Positions 15,173 to 23,347 of a stretch of DNA of 64,000 bases are shown piece after piece; positions within the stretch are counted from its first letter, which is position 1, and the number at the start of each line of letters is the position of its first letter. Source of the stretch: Streptacidiphilus sp. P02-A3a. GTDB lineage: Bacteria; Actinomycetota; Actinomycetes; Streptomycetales; Streptomycetaceae. The stretch spans positions 8,441,922 through 8,505,921 of the forward strand of contig NZ_CP048289.1 of the NCBI RefSeq assembly GCF_014084105.1, in the 5' to 3' direction. Both the position numbers and the translations under genes were made by a program. The notes below the pieces were generated by a model. It saw only the letters and a program-made list of their open reading frames with translations, searched no databases and had not been told where the DNA came from.

Positions 15173-16936
15173 ATGGGGAGGGACGTGTCGTCCGAAACAA
15201 CGCCGAACCGCCGGAACGCCTGGCGCCCTCGGGCAGCCGCCGTGGCCGTCTGGTACCTGCGGATCACCGCGCTGCTGAACTTCCTCGGCGCCGTCTCCGC
15301 CCCCTTCCGCAGCCAGGTCACCCGGCACAACACCGGCGACTTCTTCACCCCCTACCTGCTCACCGCGGGCTTCAGCTCCGGCGCGCTGGCGCTGTTCATG
15401 GCGGTCATGCTGCGCCGCCGGAAGCGGGCCGCGTGGCTGTTCAACGTGGTGCTGGTGAGCCTGTACCTGCTGCTGGTGGCGCTCTTCATGGCGGTCTACC
15501 CGGAGGCCAAGGACCTCTGGTTCAACTGGATCTCCATGATCTTCACGCTGATCCTGCTGCTGGCGCTGGTGGTCGGCCGCAAGGAGTTCCAGGCCAAGGG
15601 CGACCGCGCCAACCCCTGGCTGGCGCTGGCCGCGCTGGTCGGCGGCGGCGCGGTGGCGGTGCTGCTGGGCACGGCGCTGGTCTCCGCGACCAACACCGCC
15701 ACCGGCTCCACCCTGTGGGGCCGGGCCGGCTACACCCTGATGCGGGTCTACACGCTGGCCCCCTCCGGCAGCGCCTACCGGGACATCCACACCCCGCACT
15801 GGGTGGACATCACCATCAACGTGATGAGCGTGCTGATCTTCCTGCTGGTGCTGTACACCCTGTTCCGCGCGCCCAAGGGCAAGGAGTACCTGGCCCCGGC
15901 GGACGAGGCGCGGCTGCGGGAGCTGCTGGACCGCAACGGCGAGCGGGACTCGCTGGGCTACTTCGCGCTGCGGCGGGACAAGTCGGTGCTGTTCTCCCCC
16001 TCCGGCAAGGCCGCCGTGGTCTACCGGGTGGTCGGCGGGGTGTCGCTGGCCTCGGGCGACCCGATCGGGGACATGGAGGCCTGGCCGGGGGCGATCGAGC
16101 TGTGGCAGGCGCAGGCCCGCGAACACGCCTGGCTGCCCGCGGTGATGGGGGCCAGCGAGGAGGGCGGCACGGTCTACGCCCGGCACGGGATGAACGCGCT
16201 GGAGCTGGGCGACGAGGCCATCGTCGAGGTCTCCGAGTTCACCCTGGAGGGGCGCGCGATGCGCAACGTCCGCCAGGCGCACAAGAAGGTCGGACGCGCC
16301 GGTTACACCGTCCGGGTGCGCCGCCACGCCGACATCCCCGAGCACGAGATGGACACCCTGCTCCAGCGCGCCGACCACTGGCGGGACGGCCAGACCGAGC
16401 GCGGCTTCTCGATGGCGCTCGGACGGCTCGGCGACCCGGCCGACGGCCAGTGCGTGATGCTGGAGTGCCACGACGGGGAGGGCGTGCTGCGGGCGCTGCT
16501 CAGCTTCGTGCCCTGGGGCCGGGACGGCCTGTCGCTGGACCTGATGCGGCGCGACCGGGAGTCCGACAACGGACTGCTGGAGTTCATGGTGATCGAGCTG
16601 ATCGGGCAGGCCGAGAAGGTCGGCTTCGAGCGGGTGTCGCTGAACTTCGCGATGTTCCGCGCCGTCTTCGAGCGCGGCTCCCGGCTCGGCGCCGGACCGG
16701 TGCTGCGGATGTGGCGCTCGGTACTGCTCTTCTTCTCGCGCTGGTGGCAGATCGAGTCGCTGTACCGGGCCAACGCCAAGTACCGGCCGATCTGGGAGCC
16801 CCGCTACCTGCTGTTCGAACGAAGCAGCGACCTGCCCCGGATCGGGCTGGCCTCGGCCCGGGCCGAGGGGTTCATCACCACGCCCAGCCTGCCCAGCCTG
16901 TTCAAGCGTCGGCACCGCCCGGCGCTGGAGACCTGA
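15173..16936 (+). CDS. MprF-like membrane protein with phosphatidylglycerol lysyltransferase-type (DUF2156) domain
   Basis: A 587-residue protein with two parts. The N-terminal part has six or seven transmembrane segments (about residues 22-245), resembling the membrane part of LysX/MprF. A cytoplasmic DUF2156 GNAT-like domain follows (about 260-560) with YRVVGGVSLASGDPIGD, VEVSEFTLEGRAMRNVRQA and NAKYRPIWEPRY. In the family this domain transfers an aminoacyl group from tRNA to phosphatidylglycerol, changing surface charge. There is no fused lysyl-tRNA synthetase as in mycobacterial LysX, so the amino-acid donor is unknown. ATG 15173 or GTG 15185 (GGGGAGG upstream) are both plausible starts. 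It appears monocistronic. Confidence 0.85.
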   Translation: MGRDVSSETTPNRRNAWRPRAAAVAVWYLRITALLNFLGAVSAPFRSQVTRHNTGDFFTPYLLTAGFSSGALALFMAVMLRRRKRAAWLFNVVLVSLYLLLVALFMAVYPEAKDLWFNWISMIFTLILLLALVVGRKEFQAKGDRANPWLALAALVGGGAVAVLLGTALVSATNTATGSTLWGRAGYTLMRVYTLAPSGSAYRDIHTPHWVDITINVMSVLIFLLVLYTLFRAPKGKEYLAPADEARLRELLDRNGERDSLGYFALRRDKSVLFSPSGKAAVVYRVVGGVSLASGDPIGDMEAWPGAIELWQAQAREHAWLPAVMGASEEGGTVYARHGMNALELGDEAIVEVSEFTLEGRAMRNVRQAHKKVGRAGYTVRVRRHADIPEHEMDTLLQRADHWRDGQTERGFSMALGRLGDPADGQCVMLECHDGEGVLRALLSFVPWGRDGLSLDLMRRDRESDNGLLEFMVIELIGQAEKVGFERVSLNFAMFRAVFERGSRLGAGPVLRMWRSVLLFFSRWWQIESLYRANAKYRPIWEPRYLLFERSSDLPRIGLASARAEGFITTPSLPSLFKRRHRPALET

Positions 16937-16976
16937 GCGCCCGGCATCCGTGACCGCCCGTACCGGTTGAACTTTG

Positions 16977-16992
16977 TCCTATTTTGCTAGGA
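16977..16992. promoter_or_regulatory. AT-rich inverted repeat upstream of the rhomboid-like gene
   Basis: TCCTA-TTTTGC-TAGGA is a perfect 5-bp inverted repeat with a 6-nt spacer in an unusually AT-rich stretch (16966-17003), 40 bp before the start. A candidate operator or promoter element. Confidence 0.4.
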
Positions 16993-17031
16993 TATTTAGG
17001 TTGTATGAACGAAGAGAGCGGAGGAGCTGTC

Positions 17032-17781
17032 ATGTCGAACGCCCATCCGCTGGTTCGGGCCGTCGAGGCCGAGTGGGGCGCGCTGTACCGGGCGGTGCGG
17101 GTACCGATCGCCCGCCGGGGCCTGGCGGCGATCCCGCTGACGCTGGTGGCGACCGCGTCGATCGTGGCCTTCCAGATGCTCCAGCACACCATCGCCGGGG
17201 CGGCCCTGGTCCAGCGGACCGGGGTGATCCAGGCCTCGCTGCCGCTGTGGCAGGAACTGCTGCGCACCCCCCTTTCGCTGTTCGTCCCGGCCCCTGACCT
17301 GCCGGTCTGGGGTGCGGCGGTGCAGGTGTTCCTGGTGTTCGGGATCGCCGAGGTCACCCTGGGCCGCTGGCGCACCCTGGTCCTCGCCGTCCTCGGCTCA
17401 CTGGCCGGGACGCTCTACGCCCGCAACGGCGTCCGGATCGGGCCGCACGAGGTCTTCGGGCTGCCCTTCGCCGACGCCTTCGCCCGGGACACCGGGCCCT
17501 CGGCGGCGGTGGTGGCGCTGGCTGTGTGCGTGGCCTGGCGCTACCGGGCCTGGTTCACCGGCGGCCTGCTGGTCCTCGGCCTGGCCCTGGAACAGGCGCT
17601 GCTGCCGAACCTGGCCGGGGCCGAGCACCTGGCGGCGATCGCGTTCGCGATCACCGCGTCCGCGTACGGCGAGGCGATCGGCCGCCAACTGGGACGCACC
17701 GCCGGCGCCCTGCGCAGCGCGCTGGCGCTGGGCCCGATCGCCGAGCAGGTCCGGCGCACCGGCGGGCAGCTGGCCGGCTGA
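17032..17781 (+). CDS. Rhomboid-like integral membrane protein
   Basis: A 249-residue polytopic protein with about six hydrophobic segments, matching the actinobacterial rhomboid-like family. Candidate catalytic residues of an intramembrane serine protease are placed as expected: Ser157 in TGPSAAVV (the family motif is GxS) on one helix and His199 in GAEHLAAIAF on the next. The N-terminal extension differs from canonical rhomboids, so activity is not assured. ATG at 17032 has GGAGGAG 5 nt upstream; an upstream in-frame ATG (17005) is less likely. It is convergent with the following regulator, with only 6 bp between stops and no clear terminator. Confidence 0.8.
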   Translation: MSNAHPLVRAVEAEWGALYRAVRVPIARRGLAAIPLTLVATASIVAFQMLQHTIAGAALVQRTGVIQASLPLWQELLRTPLSLFVPAPDLPVWGAAVQVFLVFGIAEVTLGRWRTLVLAVLGSLAGTLYARNGVRIGPHEVFGLPFADAFARDTGPSAAVVALAVCVAWRYRAWFTGGLLVLGLALEQALLPNLAGAEHLAAIAFAITASAYGEAIGRQLGRTAGALRSALALGPIAEQVRRTGGQLAG

Positions 17782-17787
17782 CCGGCG

Positions 17788-18705
17788 CTACTCGACCGGC
17801 CCGACCCCCGCGCGCCGGGCCAGCGCGACGGCGGCGAGGGTGGAGTGCACCCCGAGCTTCCCGAGGACGTTCTGCATGTGGGTGCGCACGGTGTGCGGCG
17901 ACAGGTACAGCCGGTCCGCGACGGCCTGGCGGCCGAGCCCGGCGACCATGCAGCGCAGCACCTGCTGCTCGCGCGGTGTCAGCGACTCCACCAGCCGCTC
18001 GCTCTCGGTGCGGTCCCGGCGGGCGGCGGTGAGCTCCCGGACCACGCCGGTCAGCAGCAGCGGCGGGATGTGCGTCTCGTCCCGCAGCACCCCCCGGACG
18101 ATGGCGGTCAGCCGCCCCAGCGAGCTCTCCTTGGCGACCCAGCCGCCCGCACCGGCCTGTAGCGCGCGGACGATGCGCCGGGGGTCGTCGTCCGCCGACA
18201 GCACGATCGCGTGCAGCTCCGGGTGGGCCGCGCGGGCCCGGGCGACCAGCGCGATGCCGTCGACGGCGGCCGCGCCCTCCCGAGGCCGGGGCGGCGCGGC
18301 GGCGGCGCTGTCGGCGCGCGGCGCCGGGACCCGCGCCCCGGCCGGTACCGGCGGGGCGATCCGCGCGGCGACGGCGGGCGGTCGGCGCTGCGCGGGCAGC
18401 GGGACGACGGCGCGGCCGGGCGGGCGCGGCGGATCGGCCGGATGCTGCTCGGCGCCGGGGGCGCCCCGTCCGGCGGGCGCGGGTGTCCGGGCGTCGCCGG
18501 GTGGCGGTCCGGGCGCCAGGTCGGCGTCCACCAGCAGCACCTGGAACGGTCGGTTCTCGGCGACGGCGCGGTCCAGCGCCCGCTCGGCCGCCTGGACGCT
18601 GCCGGCCGCCGCGACGTCGATGTCGGGTTCGGCCGCGAGGGCGGTGGCCAGCGCCTCGGCGAAGATGCGGTGCCCGTCGGCGACCAGGACCCGGATACGC
18701 CCCAC
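17788..18705 (-). CDS. LuxR-type response regulator with an ~80-residue insertion in the receiver domain
   Basis: A 305-residue protein. The receiver begins normally (RIRVLVADGHRIFAEALATAL) up to the phosphoacceptor strand FQVLLVDAD (Asp60). It is then interrupted by about 80 Pro/Ala/Arg-rich residues (about 64-147) before resuming DGIALVARARAAHPELHAIVLSADDD. A LuxR HTH follows (about 240-300: LTPREQQVLRCMVAGLGRQAVADRLYLSPHTVRTHMQNVLGKLGV). The normal receiver has only a short loop at that point. GTG at 18705 begins the REC domain. No kinase is adjacent. It lies downstream of galK, behind a terminator. A related regulator without the phosphoacceptor lies on the other side of the gal operon. 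Confidence 0.85.
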   Translation of the reverse strand: MGRIRVLVADGHRIFAEALATALAAEPDIDVAAAGSVQAAERALDRAVAENRPFQVLLVDADLAPGPPPGDARTPAPAGRGAPGAEQHPADPPRPPGRAVVPLPAQRRPPAVAARIAPPVPAGARVPAPRADSAAAAPPRPREGAAAVDGIALVARARAAHPELHAIVLSADDDPRRIVRALQAGAGGWVAKESSLGRLTAIVRGVLRDETHIPPLLLTGVVRELTAARRDRTESERLVESLTPREQQVLRCMVAGLGRQAVADRLYLSPHTVRTHMQNVLGKLGVHSTLAAVALARRAGVGPVE

Positions 18706-18813
18706 GGTTCTCCCCCCTCGTCCGGCACCGACCCCCCGCCGGTCCCGCAAACTCAGGGTAGGGCCAACAGCCTGCCCACAGCATGGGAAGCGCCGGACCG
18801 TGCCCGCACGAGG

Positions 18814-18858
18814 CGACGGCCGGGGCCGCGAGCCCTCCGCTCGCGGCCCCGGCCGTCG
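18814..18858 (-). terminator. Terminator of the gal operon
   Basis: A 19-bp near-perfect stem (18814-18832 with 18840-18858) and a 7-nt loop, 15 bp after the galK stop. Confidence 0.9.
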
Positions 18859-18872
18859 TACAGGCAGGCGAA

Positions 18873-20093
18873 TCAGCCCTCGTTGTGCACCGCCGCCGGG
18901 AACCCGAGGCGGCGGGCGCCCGCCGACGGAACAGCGGTGAAGCTGCGCGGGGGCTTCCAGCCCGCCGCCGCGAAGGCCTCGGCCACCGCGCCCGCGATCC
19001 GCTCCGCGTCGGCCCGCTCGGCCAGCACCACGACCGAGCCGCCGAAGCCGCCGCCGGTCATCCGCGCGCCCAGCGCCCCGGCGGCGGCGGCGGTGGCCAC
19101 CACCAGGTCGGTCTCCTCGCAGGACACCGCGAAGTCGTCCCGCAGCGAGGCGTGCCCCTCGGTCAGCAGCGGGCCGATACCGCGCAGGTCACCGGCGTCC
19201 AGCAGGGCGACCACCCGCTCCACCCGGGCGTCCTCGGTCACCACGTGCCGGGTCAGCGCGCGCAGCTCGCCCTCGGGCAGCCGGGTCAGGGCCGCCTCCA
19301 GGTCCGTCGGCGGGAGGTCTCGCAGGGCGGCCAGGCCCAGCAGCTCCGCAGAGCGCTCGCAACCGGCGCGGCGCGCGGCGTACGCGCCGTCCGCCAGCTC
19401 GTGCTTCACCTGCGTGTCCACCACCAGCAGCACCAGCCCGGCATCCGCCAGGTCCAGCGGCACCTGCCGCGAGCTCAGGTCCCGGGTGTCCAGGAACAGC
19501 GCCGCGCCCGGCGCGCAGCAGCTCGACGCCATCTGGTCCATCACCCCGCAGGGCACCCCGGCGAAGTCGTTCTCGGCCCGCTGCGCCAGCAGCGCGATCC
19601 GGGACGGCTCCAGATCCAGCCCGTACAGGTCGCTGTAGGCCAGGCCGACCGCGCACTCCAGCGCCGCCGAGGACGACAGACCGGCGCCGACCGGCACGTC
19701 GCTGTCCACGTACAGGTCGGCGCCGCCGACCTCGAAGCCCGCTTCCCGCAGCGCCCAGACCACGGCCGCCGGATAGCCCGCCCAGCCGCTGACCGCGCCC
19801 GGGACCAGCCCGGCCAACTCGACCTCGGCGCCCTGCGCGGCCTGCGCGCTGTGCAGCCGCAACCGCCCGTCGTCGCGCCGGGCGGCGGCGACCCGGGTGG
19901 CCTGCGGCAGCGCCAGCGGCAGCACGAAGCCGTCGTTGTAGTCGGTGTGCTCGCCGATCAGGTTCACCCGGCCCGGCGCCTGCCAGACGCCCTCGGGATC
20001 GGTGCCGTAACGCGCCCGGAAGCCCTCGACGGCGGCGTCGCGGAGGTCGTCGCGCTCGTCGGCGTCGGGCGCCGGGGTGTGAAGAGGGGGCAC
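18873..20093 (-). CDS. galK: Galactokinase
   Basis: Phosphorylates D-galactose to galactose 1-phosphate, the first Leloir step. The 406-residue GHMP kinase shows the galactokinase signature GRVNLIGEHTDYNDGFVLP (residues 41-59), the ATP loop PVGAGLSSSAALECA and the C-terminal GGGFGGSVVVL. GTG at 20093 has AAGGAGC 5-6 nt upstream and follows the galE stop by 10 bp, so it is the last gene of galT-galE-galK. A strong terminator follows. Gene order and overlaps show one operon transcribed from the galT promoter. Confidence 0.97.
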   Translation of the reverse strand: MPPLHTPAPDADERDDLRDAAVEGFRARYGTDPEGVWQAPGRVNLIGEHTDYNDGFVLPLALPQATRVAAARRDDGRLRLHSAQAAQGAEVELAGLVPGAVSGWAGYPAAVVWALREAGFEVGGADLYVDSDVPVGAGLSSSAALECAVGLAYSDLYGLDLEPSRIALLAQRAENDFAGVPCGVMDQMASSCCAPGAALFLDTRDLSSRQVPLDLADAGLVLLVVDTQVKHELADGAYAARRAGCERSAELLGLAALRDLPPTDLEAALTRLPEGELRALTRHVVTEDARVERVVALLDAGDLRGIGPLLTEGHASLRDDFAVSCEETDLVVATAAAAGALGARMTGGGFGGSVVVLAERADAERIAGAVAEAFAAAGWKPPRSFTAVPSAGARRLGFPAAVHNEG

Positions 20094-20103
20094 TGCTTGC
20101 TCC

Positions 20104-21066
20104 TTAGTCCTGTTCCTGGGCGAGGGCGAAGTTCCAGGCGTCGGCGACGATGCCGTCCAGGTCGGCCCGGGTCGGCTGCCAGCCGAGGACCGTCCGGGCG
20201 CGCTCGGCCGAGGCGACCAGCACCGCCGGGTCGCCGGGGCGCCGCTCGGCGGTGACCGCGGTGATCTCGCGGCCGGTGACCCGCCGCACCGAGTCGATGA
20301 CCTGGCGGACCGAGAAGCCGCTGCCGTTGCCGAGGTTGCAGATCAGGTGCTCGCCGGGCCGGGCGGCGGCCACCGCCAGCAGGTGCGCCTCGGCCAGGTC
20401 GGCCACGTGGATGTAGTCGCGGACGCAGGTGCCGTCCGGGGTGGGGTAGTCCTCACCGTAGACGGCGATGTGCGGGCGCTTGCCCAGGGCCGCCTGGATC
20501 ACCAGCGGGATCAGGTGCGACTCGGGGTCGTGCCGCTCGCCCTGGACGCCGTACGCCCCGGCCACGTTGAAGTAGCGCAGCGACACCGCGGCCAGCCCGT
20601 GGGCGTTGGCCTCGCTGGTGATCATGTGGTCGACCGCGAGCTTGGTCGCGCCGTACGGGTTGGTCGGCGCGGTACGGGCGGTCTCCTCGATCGGGGAGAG
20701 CTCCGGCTCCCCGTAGACGGCGGCGGTGGACGAGAACACCAGCCGCCGGACGTCGGCCTTGCGCATCGCGCTCAGCAGTTCGAGTGAACCGGCGACGTTG
20801 TTGCGCCAGTACTTCTCCGGGTCCGCCACCGACTCGCCGACCTGGGAGCTGGCGGCGAAGTGGAGCACCCCGTCGAAGGAGCCGTCGAGCACCTCTCCGG
20901 CGTCCTGGATCCGCCCCTGCACGAACGCGGCCCCGGCGGGCACCGAGAGCCGGTGCCCGGTGGACAGGTCGTCCAGCACGACCACCTCGTGCCCCGCCTC
21001 GACGAGGTGCGCGCCGACGACCCCGCCGACGTATCCGGCGCCACCGGTGACCAGGTACTTGCTCAT
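20104..21066 (-). CDS. galE: UDP-glucose 4-epimerase
   Basis: Interconverts UDP-galactose and UDP-glucose with tightly bound NAD. The 320-residue short-chain dehydrogenase fold shows LVTGGAGYVGGVVGAHLVEAGHEVVVLDDLSTG (NAD site), the catalytic Ser in FSSTAAVYG and the YxxxK pair in NPYGATKLAVDH. The GDTCVRDYIHV-like segment (DGTCVRDYIHVADLAEAH) is the family mark. The ATG overlaps the galT stop (ATGA), implying translational coupling. Confidence 0.97.
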   Translation of the reverse strand: MSKYLVTGGAGYVGGVVGAHLVEAGHEVVVLDDLSTGHRLSVPAGAAFVQGRIQDAGEVLDGSFDGVLHFAASSQVGESVADPEKYWRNNVAGSLELLSAMRKADVRRLVFSSTAAVYGEPELSPIEETARTAPTNPYGATKLAVDHMITSEANAHGLAAVSLRYFNVAGAYGVQGERHDPESHLIPLVIQAALGKRPHIAVYGEDYPTPDGTCVRDYIHVADLAEAHLLAVAAARPGEHLICNLGNGSGFSVRQVIDSVRRVTGREITAVTAERRPGDPAVLVASAERARTVLGWQPTRADLDGIVADAWNFALAQEQD

Positions 21067-22199
21067 GGGGAGACCTCTCGTAGCCGCTGCGCCGCCGTCT
21101 CCGGCGACACGTCGTTGATGAACACGTCCATGCCGGATTCGGAGCCCGCCAGGAACTTGAGCTTGCCTACGGTACGACGGATCGTGAACAGCTCCAGATG
21201 CAGTGCCAGCTCACCGCTGCTGCCGGGGCCCGAACCGACCGGGCTCTGGTGCCAGGCGGCGATGTACGGCGTCCGCCCGGGCCTGGCAGCGGCCCCGGCC
21301 GCGGGATCCACGAACAGCAGGTCGAAGCGGCGCAACAGGTCCAGGTAGACCTCGCAGAACTCGGCGCGCTCGGCGTCGTTCAGCGCGAGCAGGTCGGCCA
21401 CCCGGCGGTTCGGGTAGAGGTGCACCTCGTACGGCCAGTGCGCGGCATACGGGACGAACGCCGTCCAGTGCTCACCGGCGATGACCACCCGGTCGGCGGA
21501 GCCGCCCCGGGCCGCGAGCTCGTCGGCGAGCAGGTCGTCGAAGAGGTTCCGCCCGGTGCGGCGGCGGTGGGCGGCGGCGGCGCCCAGCATCCGCTCGGTG
21601 CGCGGGGTGACGAACGGGTAGGCGTAGATCTGGCCGTGCGGGTGACCGAGGGTCACCCCGATCTCCGCCCCCCGGTTCTCAAAACAGAACACCTGCTCCA
21701 CCCCGGGCAGGGCGGACAGCTCAGCGGTCCGGTCGGTCCAGGCGTCCAGTACCAGACCGACCTGCTGCGGCGTCAGGTCGGCGAAGGAGGCGTCGTGGTC
21801 GGAGGTGAAGCAGACCACCTCGCAGCGGCCGTTCCCGGGCCTGGCCAGCTTCGGCAGCGGACCGGCCCCGCGCTCGGCGACCGCCGGGGCCGCGCTGGTG
21901 AGCGAGGGGAAGCGGTTCTCGAACACCACGACGTCGTAGCCGTCGGCGGGGATCTCGCTGAGCCGCCCGTCCCGGGAGGGGCACAGCGGGCACTCGTTCG
22001 CCGGCGGGTGGTAGATCCGGCCCTGCCGGTGCGAGGCGATGATCACCCATTCGTCCAGCAGCGCGTCGTAGCGGAGCTCCGAGGCGGTGCTGGTGGCCCC
22101 CAGCGGCCGCAGGTCGGCGGCGTCCCTGACGACGTCGTCGAGCGCGTCGTAGTAGATCAACTCTCGACCGTCAGCCAACCGGGTGCTGGTCTTCTTCAC
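21063..22199 (-). CDS. galT: Galactose-1-phosphate uridylyltransferase
   Basis: Exchanges UMP between UDP-glucose and galactose 1-phosphate. The 378-residue HIT-superfamily enzyme shows the active-site HPHGQIYAYP (His186, His188), the metal-binding Cys pair ECPLC (about 70-73), VVFENRFPSL and the C-terminal HLELF block. GTG at 22199 has TGGAG upstream. As first gene of the operon it carries the promoter region with a TGTGTT direct repeat. Its ATGA overlap with galE ties the two in translation. Confidence 0.97.
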   Translation of the reverse strand: MKKTSTRLADGRELIYYDALDDVVRDAADLRPLGATSTASELRYDALLDEWVIIASHRQGRIYHPPANECPLCPSRDGRLSEIPADGYDVVVFENRFPSLTSAAPAVAERGAGPLPKLARPGNGRCEVVCFTSDHDASFADLTPQQVGLVLDAWTDRTAELSALPGVEQVFCFENRGAEIGVTLGHPHGQIYAYPFVTPRTERMLGAAAAHRRRTGRNLFDDLLADELAARGGSADRVVIAGEHWTAFVPYAAHWPYEVHLYPNRRVADLLALNDAERAEFCEVYLDLLRRFDLLFVDPAAGAAARPGRTPYIAAWHQSPVGSGPGSSGELALHLELFTIRRTVGKLKFLAGSESGMDVFINDVSPETAAQRLREVSP

Positions 22200-22237
22200 G
22201 CGAGGCTCCACCTTCACACCTGACCGGACCGTTTGCC

Positions 22238-22253
22238 AACACATTCAAACACA
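22238..22253. promoter_or_regulatory. Direct repeat in the gal promoter
   Basis: AACACA-TTCA-AACACA (TGTGTT-TGAA-TGTGTT on the coding strand), 39 bp upstream of galT. It is a candidate operator for a sugar-responsive regulator; no regulator gene is adjacent. Confidence 0.45.
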
Positions 22254-22318
22254 ATGACTCAGTAATCAACAGATGTGAGTGGCCCCCATCTCAGCCGCTG
22301 ATGTGCGAAACCCCCAGC

Positions 22319-22475
22319 GGCGCGCGGGCGGGCGCGGGCAGGCGCGGGTGGGCGCGGGCGCGTGCGGGCGCGGGCAGATGCGTGCGGGCGCGCGGGTGGG
22401 CGCGGGCGGGGCGCGGGCGGGCCGGGGCGGGCGCGGGCGGGGCGCGGGCGGGCGGGCGGGCGCACGGCCCCGGCG
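22319..22475. repeat. G-rich low-complexity tract
   Basis: About 150 bp of near-continuous GCGGGCG/GGGCGCGGG variants, with the plus strand carrying many GGG runs. It lies in the 345-bp gap between galT and the next regulator, along with the gal promoter and a terminator. It has G-quadruplex-forming potential. Confidence 0.8.
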
Positions 22476-22484
22476 CGGCTGTGG

Positions 22485-22509
22485 CCGGTCCGGCGGGCTG
22501 CCGGACCGG
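22485..22509 (-). terminator. Terminator after the phosphoacceptor-less regulator
   Basis: A 10-bp perfect stem (CCGGTCCGGC with its complement) and a 5-nt loop, 36 bp past the stop of the 22545-23213 gene. Confidence 0.7.
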
Positions 22510-22544
22510 CGGGGGTGGTTCGCTCAGGGGCGGGTACGGCGGCG

Positions 22545-23213
22545 TCAGTCGCGGGCGGCCAGCTCCAGGAGGCCGGTGCGGGCGGCCACGGCGGTCGCCT
22601 CCAGCCGGGTCCGGGCGCCCAGCTTCATCAGCACCCGCTGGACGTGGGTGCGGGCGGTACTGGGGGCGATCGCCATGCCCTCGGCGATCTCGCGGGTGTC
22701 CTCGCCCTCCGCGATCCGGATCAGCACCTGCACCTCGCGCCGGGTCAGCAGCCGCAGCAGCCGCACCGCCTCACCGTCGGGCTCGGCCACCGGCCGCAGC
22801 AGGTGCTCGAACACCGACTGGAGCAGGTCCGGCGCCACCGCCGCCTCGCCCGCCCTGACCCGGGTCAGGGCCCGTTCGACGCCCTCTATCCGTTCGTCCT
22901 GCCGGACATACCCCGACGCCCCCGCGGCCAGCGCCGAAGCGACCCCGGACAGGTGCAGCACGGTGCCCATGACCACGACCGCGACCTCCGGCCGCTCCCG
23001 CCGGATCCGCCGCACCACGTCGAAGCTCGCCGGGTCCTCCGGATGGGCCACGCCCAGCAGGCAGACCTCCGGCCTGCGGTTGGCCACCAGGTCGGCGGCG
23101 GCCCCCACCGGGGTGCCGACCGCCAGCACCCGGTGCCCGCGCAGTTGCAGCGCCGTCGCCAGCGCCTCGGCCAGCAGCCGGTGATCGTCCGTCACCACGA
23201 GCCTGACGCCCAC
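22545..23213 (-). CDS. LuxR-type regulator with a pseudo-receiver domain
   Basis: A 222-residue protein with NarL architecture: receiver (1-120) and LuxR HTH (about 155-215: LLTRREVQVLIRIAEGEDTREIAEGMAIAPSTARTHVQRVLMKLGA). The acidic pocket TDDH is kept, but the position of the phosphoacceptor is Gly (VCLLGVAHPED, residue 54). The conserved switch Thr/Ser and Lys region reads VVVMGTVLH ... ASGYVRQDE. Phosphorylation at the canonical site is therefore excluded, and it probably works as a constitutive or ligand-controlled regulator. GTG at 23213 begins GVRLVVTDDHR. It shares HRxxAEALATAL with the regulator at 17788-18705, and the two flank the gal operon. Confidence 0.85.
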   Translation of the reverse strand: MGVRLVVTDDHRLLAEALATALQLRGHRVLAVGTPVGAAADLVANRRPEVCLLGVAHPEDPASFDVVRRIRRERPEVAVVVMGTVLHLSGVASALAAGASGYVRQDERIEGVERALTRVRAGEAAVAPDLLQSVFEHLLRPVAEPDGEAVRLLRLLTRREVQVLIRIAEGEDTREIAEGMAIAPSTARTHVQRVLMKLGARTRLEATAVAARTGLLELAARD

Positions 23214-23347
23214 GGTGCCCCCTCTCGCTCGGCCGTACCCGACCGTGACGCACCATCACAACGCATTCCGTGCACGGACCGCCAGCACTTCACCGGCCAG
23301 GACACGTCCGCTTCTGCGACCCGACCATCTTTGGCAGTCTGGGCGCC

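Noticed and set aside
17005..17031. Longer start (ATG 17005) for the rhomboid-like gene
   Set aside because: No ribosome site there; GGAGGAG precedes ATG 17032.
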